From positions 2,852,001 to 2,916,000 of the forward strand of contig LSAX01000003.1 of assembly GCA_001557505.1 (NCBI GenBank): a stretch of 64,000 nt of DNA. The letters are read 5' to 3'. Source of the stretch: Reticulascus tulasneorum (taxonomy: Eukaryota; Ascomycota; Sordariomycetes; Glomerellales; Reticulascaceae). Under the pieces are notes generated by a model. That model ran no database searches, was not told where the DNA came from, and saw only the letters and a program-made list of their open reading frames with translations. Shown piece after piece: positions 60,001 to 64,000 of the stretch (its first letter is position 1; the number at the start of each line of letters is the position of its first letter). Position numbers and translations under genes: made by a program.

Positions 60001-63000
60001 AGGGGGGGTCACCTCTTGAGGGATGGAGAGAATGCGAAGGAATCATGGCAATTGTGGGCAAAAAACGAGGTCCCATGCCCGGCCGCGAGACGGAAAGCTG
60101 GAACCCGTGAGAGAATGACTCGGTTTGGCATGCATACCCGACCTTCCGACTAAGAGAGAGAGAGAGAGAGAGAGAAAGTTGTTCCTAAGGACTGCAATGC
60201 GGGAGAATCAGGGCCGTCGAATCCCCGCAATCGCCAGCATCGGCCAGCATGCGCGGGAATGGAGCACACATGGCACAGTGCAGATGTAAAACGTCCGTAC
60301 AATGGGACGTGGGACGTATAGAATATGCGAGCTCAGGGCGAGATGTCTTCTGGCCCCCCCCGCCGATTGGATGGTCCGCCGTGTCGTGGGAATCTCGAAC
60401 TGCAGTACATAGTCCGTACAGAACGTATCTACTACCTACCCACTGGCGGCTGGCGCAACGCGAGCAACATCCGGATTGATCGCGTGTGGGTACTTTACTA
60501 ATACGTGCGTGGGCATGCGAGAAGCAGGAAGGGAGCCCAGCCCATGGGGGAAGAGCTCAGATGGAGCAATCCCCCCCAGCCATCCGTCCAATCCGGTGCT
60601 CGCGTTTTCAAATGGCTCATTGAATAAGTTATACAGATCCGTAAATCTCCGCTGCAAAATACAGACTCGCCGTCGCATACTGTACAGAACAGTCGGTGAA
60701 AGAAAGGGTCCAACAAGGGCCCCACGGCTGGGCAATCCCTAGCACGCAGCACCTCGTCTCGACTACTGCTCCCACACGAGAACGTTGCGAGGCTTTTTCA
60801 CGACCCCTTCCCGAGAGGTCCTGCATGTGTCACCCATTGCTCTTAGAAGAACCACCAAGTAGTCGAGCTTTGGGGCCTCGCCTTTTTTTGGTTTGTGCGC
60901 TTGTATCCGTGGCAATGTCCGTTTCGATGCAGTCCACCGGATCTCGGCCTAGTGCTGCAGCCTGTCGCCCCCCCCCCCCTCCCCAGGGTTCGTTCGGTAA
61001 AGGGATGAGTAAAAGTAGAGCTGTTTGGCGCCAGGAAAAAGATTTCTGATCCGCCCCACGGCGAAGCCGACGAATGGAACTCGGAAGCCCGATAGCTACT
61101 CTAGTTTTTTCTCGATACCGTGTGCAACCCCCATGGTTGCGCAAAAGCTTGAAAATTAGGATTGATGACTTTGCGATCCGGAGCAGCCTCGGCGTAGGTA
61201 CTGGGGCGGCGGATCAGCCGGTAAGTCTTCGTCGGCCGATTTGCTGGCCACGCAGGGGAATGACTGAGCAATTAGTCTTGCCTCATAGAGGTAATGTGCC
61301 TCGTGTGTGCGGTCATGACGTAAATCATCTTCAATGGTCCACTGTATAGGTGGCATCGAGAAGGGTTGAAGGATGAGACGGCGATAGAGCCTCGCAGCGC
61401 GCACCCGGCTCGGCACCATTTGGAAAATCTTCATCTAGAGTATTCTAAGTATGTGTTATGTACGTACTATCAGGTAGTACAGCTGTATAGCTGTATAGCG
61501 TCCAGAATATTCCAGACGGATAGTATCGCCAAGATAAATACACGGAGGTTAACGATTCTGATTAATTCCGTTCTTAGGTGCCGCTCGAAGCAGCAATTAT
61601 GGGGACAAGAGATCAAGAACAATTGCATGGGCCATTTATCTCGCACGAGGCAATTTGGGGGGCATTCACAAAGGTCGAGGCATCTACAGTATGTACGAAC
61701 ATCTGTAAATCAGTTCTTCCTTGCCAAGTCAGTCTGACAAGGCCAGGTTAGACAGTGCTATGTATCTCACGTCTCCGTGTTCGTCGAATGGGCTCCACTA
61801 CCGGAAGCTTTTGCTTGACACAATGCAGCGCACAATGGTCCCCGCGACTCTATGCACGCAAGTTGTAGCAGTTAGCGTGGGTTTCTGCAGCGGCAGAAGC
61901 CTTCGCTTCACCACGATGGAGCAAAGACCGATCAGTCCTGTACATGCATGTTAGACACTGCAGATTACTTGGAGAGGGATATGTTGGATGTAGAATGGTC
62001 GGTTGTCAGCTAGCGCAAGATGGGCTTGTCACTACGCAGTGGCTACTGCAGGCAGATCGGTGGACGACGGACAGGGAGCCCGCGCCGCCCCGTCACATTC
62101 GAGTGACTCGAGTATTTGCTTGGTGAGTGACTTCTGGCAAAGTGGTTGAAACAGATGGCGAAGGCGCCCGAGAGGAGAGACATTTGCTACCGGCCGGCGA
62201 ATTCGAATGCGACGACCAGCGAATGGATGGAGACGGTGCGCGCACGGTGTTAAACGTGGGACTAGCCGTTTTCCTCTTCTGCGATAAGGTGATTGGCAGC
62301 CAAGCAAGGTTGCCCAACCCCGGACCAGTCAAAGCATCGGCATGGCTGCATGGGAGATCCTCGTCAACGCCCATGACTGGCAGCGAAATTTGGGCAACGA
62401 AAAAGCTTGTTGTTGATGGTGGTGGATGTGCTCGCTGCTTGCTGTGCTGGATGCTGCCGCCCATCACCCCAACCCCCCAGGGCCCACGCTCAAGCCTAAG
62501 CCCAAGCGGCCGTGCTGAGCTTGACTGGTGATACTGGTGCCGAGCAGACTACCAGAGAGAGTGGATGCACACTAAATCACCAATCTGTCTGCAGGGCGAT
62601 ACTTCGTATGTACCTAGCTAGCCCCGTTGGTCGGGGGATTAGGTCGAGCTCGAGCTACGCCAGGCGAGGCAACGAGGGAAGCTCGTCGTCGATACACGCT
62701 TCCGGAGCTCGGTAAGAGCTTTCAATGGGGTCAATTGGCGTCGCCGGAAAGCAATTGGGTAGTTTATGGAGCAAATCAGCCATATCGAGAAGGCGGCGAT
62801 GGCGATTGCTGACCGCCAGAAACCCCGTTACTCGGTCGATTTTAGGCTCTGTCGTCATTTGGACGATGCTAGGGAACAAAAATCGCGCAGCGGAACCTAG
62901 TTCGCAGGGCAAAATGGGAATATCCCCCTTCTGGGGTTTCTATTATCGGGGGGAGATTGAGCTACAGTGTGAGGGAGGGAAGAGGAAGGAGTGGAGAACA

Positions 63001-64000
63001 CAGTGCCAGGGCGGGTTTTCACAGACGGTACGCGGTTATTTTCTGCTTGTTTTTTTCCGCCCCGACGAAATCTACCTTGCGGGATCCCTTTCTTTACGAG
63101 GGCGTGCGAGGGGGAGGGTAAAACAGAAAAGAAAAAGTACAGAGCAATAGCGCTGAACCATTTCTGGCAACTAACAGAAAGAAGAGCGAGGTACCACCGA
63201 AGCTTGGCCACTGGGGCACCGATATGACCAAAAATGAGGATTGATTGGGGTCCTCCTCCACCAGATCCTTGGCCCTGGCTTGGCTCTTTGGCTCCTCTTA
63301 CAGCTTCCATGCCACCCACGACCGGCCGGCCCATCTTGTCACCTCCGTTGGAATAATGACCCATGTGGGGCAATGTGGTTTGTTTACTGGCGAGATTACA
63401 CATTCGGGAAAGTGTCGTTTTTTTTTTCTCTCTCTTCCCTTCTGGCACTGGGGGGTGAACAGTCATCTGCGCACTGTGACCAGGCCATCTGGCTCTTGGG
63501 TATCTTTGGGGGGGTCTGAGTGATGGTACAACACAAGCCGCAAATGCTCCCATCCCGTGCCTCTTATCCCCCAGTCCCGACCACTGACAGGGTTCGAGGT
63601 TGGTGATGTAATGATACGGACTTTGGGAGGGGGAGGGCTTACATAGTACGGGGCGGCAAAAGGCACTCTCTGTGTCATTCTCTCTGGGGGGGGGGGGCGT
63701 GTCTCTCTCTCTCTGCGTACGTCCTAGATAGGTACGGTACTGCACGTGAAAAGTCGCGACACGTAGGACATTATGTCCCGCGTCTGCGTTTCTGTGCTGT
63801 ACTGTAAAGTAGGCGAGGTACGTAGGTGGATAAGAGACTTTTTTCTCGCTCTTTCTTTCCGTGTTCTTTCGTTCCAAATGCGCTGCGGGCAGTCCGCGTT
63901 TTCAGTACGTACTGTACGCACATCCACATCTCTGTCGCTGCACTGTTGGAGAAACATTCCAATCCCCACTGTGGCGCGCCAAGGTACCATTTTGCCTTAC
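57061..64000. other. Large gene-poor right end
   Basis: About 6.9 kb without a gene that I can support. It holds many homopolymer and simple-sequence tracts: (AG)n about 60153-60174, C runs near 60354-60362 and 60969-60978, T/C tracts near 63418-63440, and a G run at 63686-63696. Open frames up to 326 codons exist (62897-63877, minus), but that frame starts with TTG, is low complexity and shows no domain. The region could be a long promoter and 5' leader of a gene beyond the window, since such lengths are usual for fungal developmental regulators. That is inference. Confidence 0.4.
60153..60174. repeat. (AG)n microsatellite
   Basis: About eleven AG dinucleotides lie in the gene-poor right end. 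Confidence 0.85.

Noticed and set aside
62897..63877. 326-codon open frame on the minus strand
   Set aside because: It starts with TTG, is rich in Pro, Lys and Arg from simple-sequence tracts, has no domain and no splice partner, and overlaps G/C homopolymers. It is probably a chance frame.

Overview
The window is nuclear DNA of a filamentous ascomycete (Pezizomycotina), most like a Sordariomycete. The evidence is many short introns (about 49-76 nt, two longer ones of 102 and 176 nt) with GTA(A/T/C)GT-type donors and CT(A/G)AC branch sites, intergenic spaces of 0.3-2 kb, no operons, and proteins typical of that group (Chs7, Rrn6, Mzt1, Emc7, Nrd1/Seb1-like, Yhm2). Genus and species cannot be given from the sequence alone. 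All exon structures were built by hand from splice sites and reading frame, so small boundary errors are possible.

Layout. 0-4.3 kb: 3' end of 4-hydroxyphenylpyruvate dioxygenase (+), TFIIH subunit SSL1/p44 (-), chitin synthase export chaperone CHS7 (-). 4.3-8.9 kb: gene-poor, with a 56-bp-unit AT-rich repeat array. 8.9-19.2 kb: MFS sugar transporter (+), PITH-domain protein (-), RNA polymerase I factor RRN6 (-), MZT1 (+), CHY/RING ubiquitin ligase (-). 19.2-20.9 kb: a second array of the same 56-bp repeat. 20.9-36.5 kb: protein O-mannosyltransferase PMT2 (+), Rab GTPase (-), choline-transporter-like protein (+), WW-domain protein (+), EMC7 (-), homocysteine synthase (-), MARVEL protein (-). 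36.5-43 kb: an orphan coding fragment, a peroxisomal-type acyl-CoA synthetase (+) and an AT-rich island. 43-55.5 kb: a large WD40 protein (+), a CID/RRM termination factor (-), mitochondrial citrate synthase (+) and the citrate/oxoglutarate carrier YHM2 (+). 55.5-64 kb: 8.5 kb with no gene that I can support, apart from a possible decayed gene and simple repeats.

The genes are mainly conserved housekeeping functions: transcription (SSL1, RRN6, NRD1-like), secretory and cell-wall biogenesis (CHS7, PMT2, EMC7, Rab), microtubule nucleation (MZT1) and carbon, amino-acid and lipid metabolism. Two links stand out. Citrate synthase and the mitochondrial citrate carrier are adjacent on the same strand, a possible functional pair for cytosolic citrate/NADPH supply. 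The homocysteine synthase gene has a perfect match to the sulphur-regulator CYS3/MetR site in its promoter.

I found no secondary-metabolite cluster, CRISPR, intact transposon, tRNA or rRNA. The least explained items are the 56-bp repeat family, a sugar transporter whose N-terminal coding extension has no visible ATG, the orphan fragment at 37.1-37.5 kb, and the large silent region at the right end.
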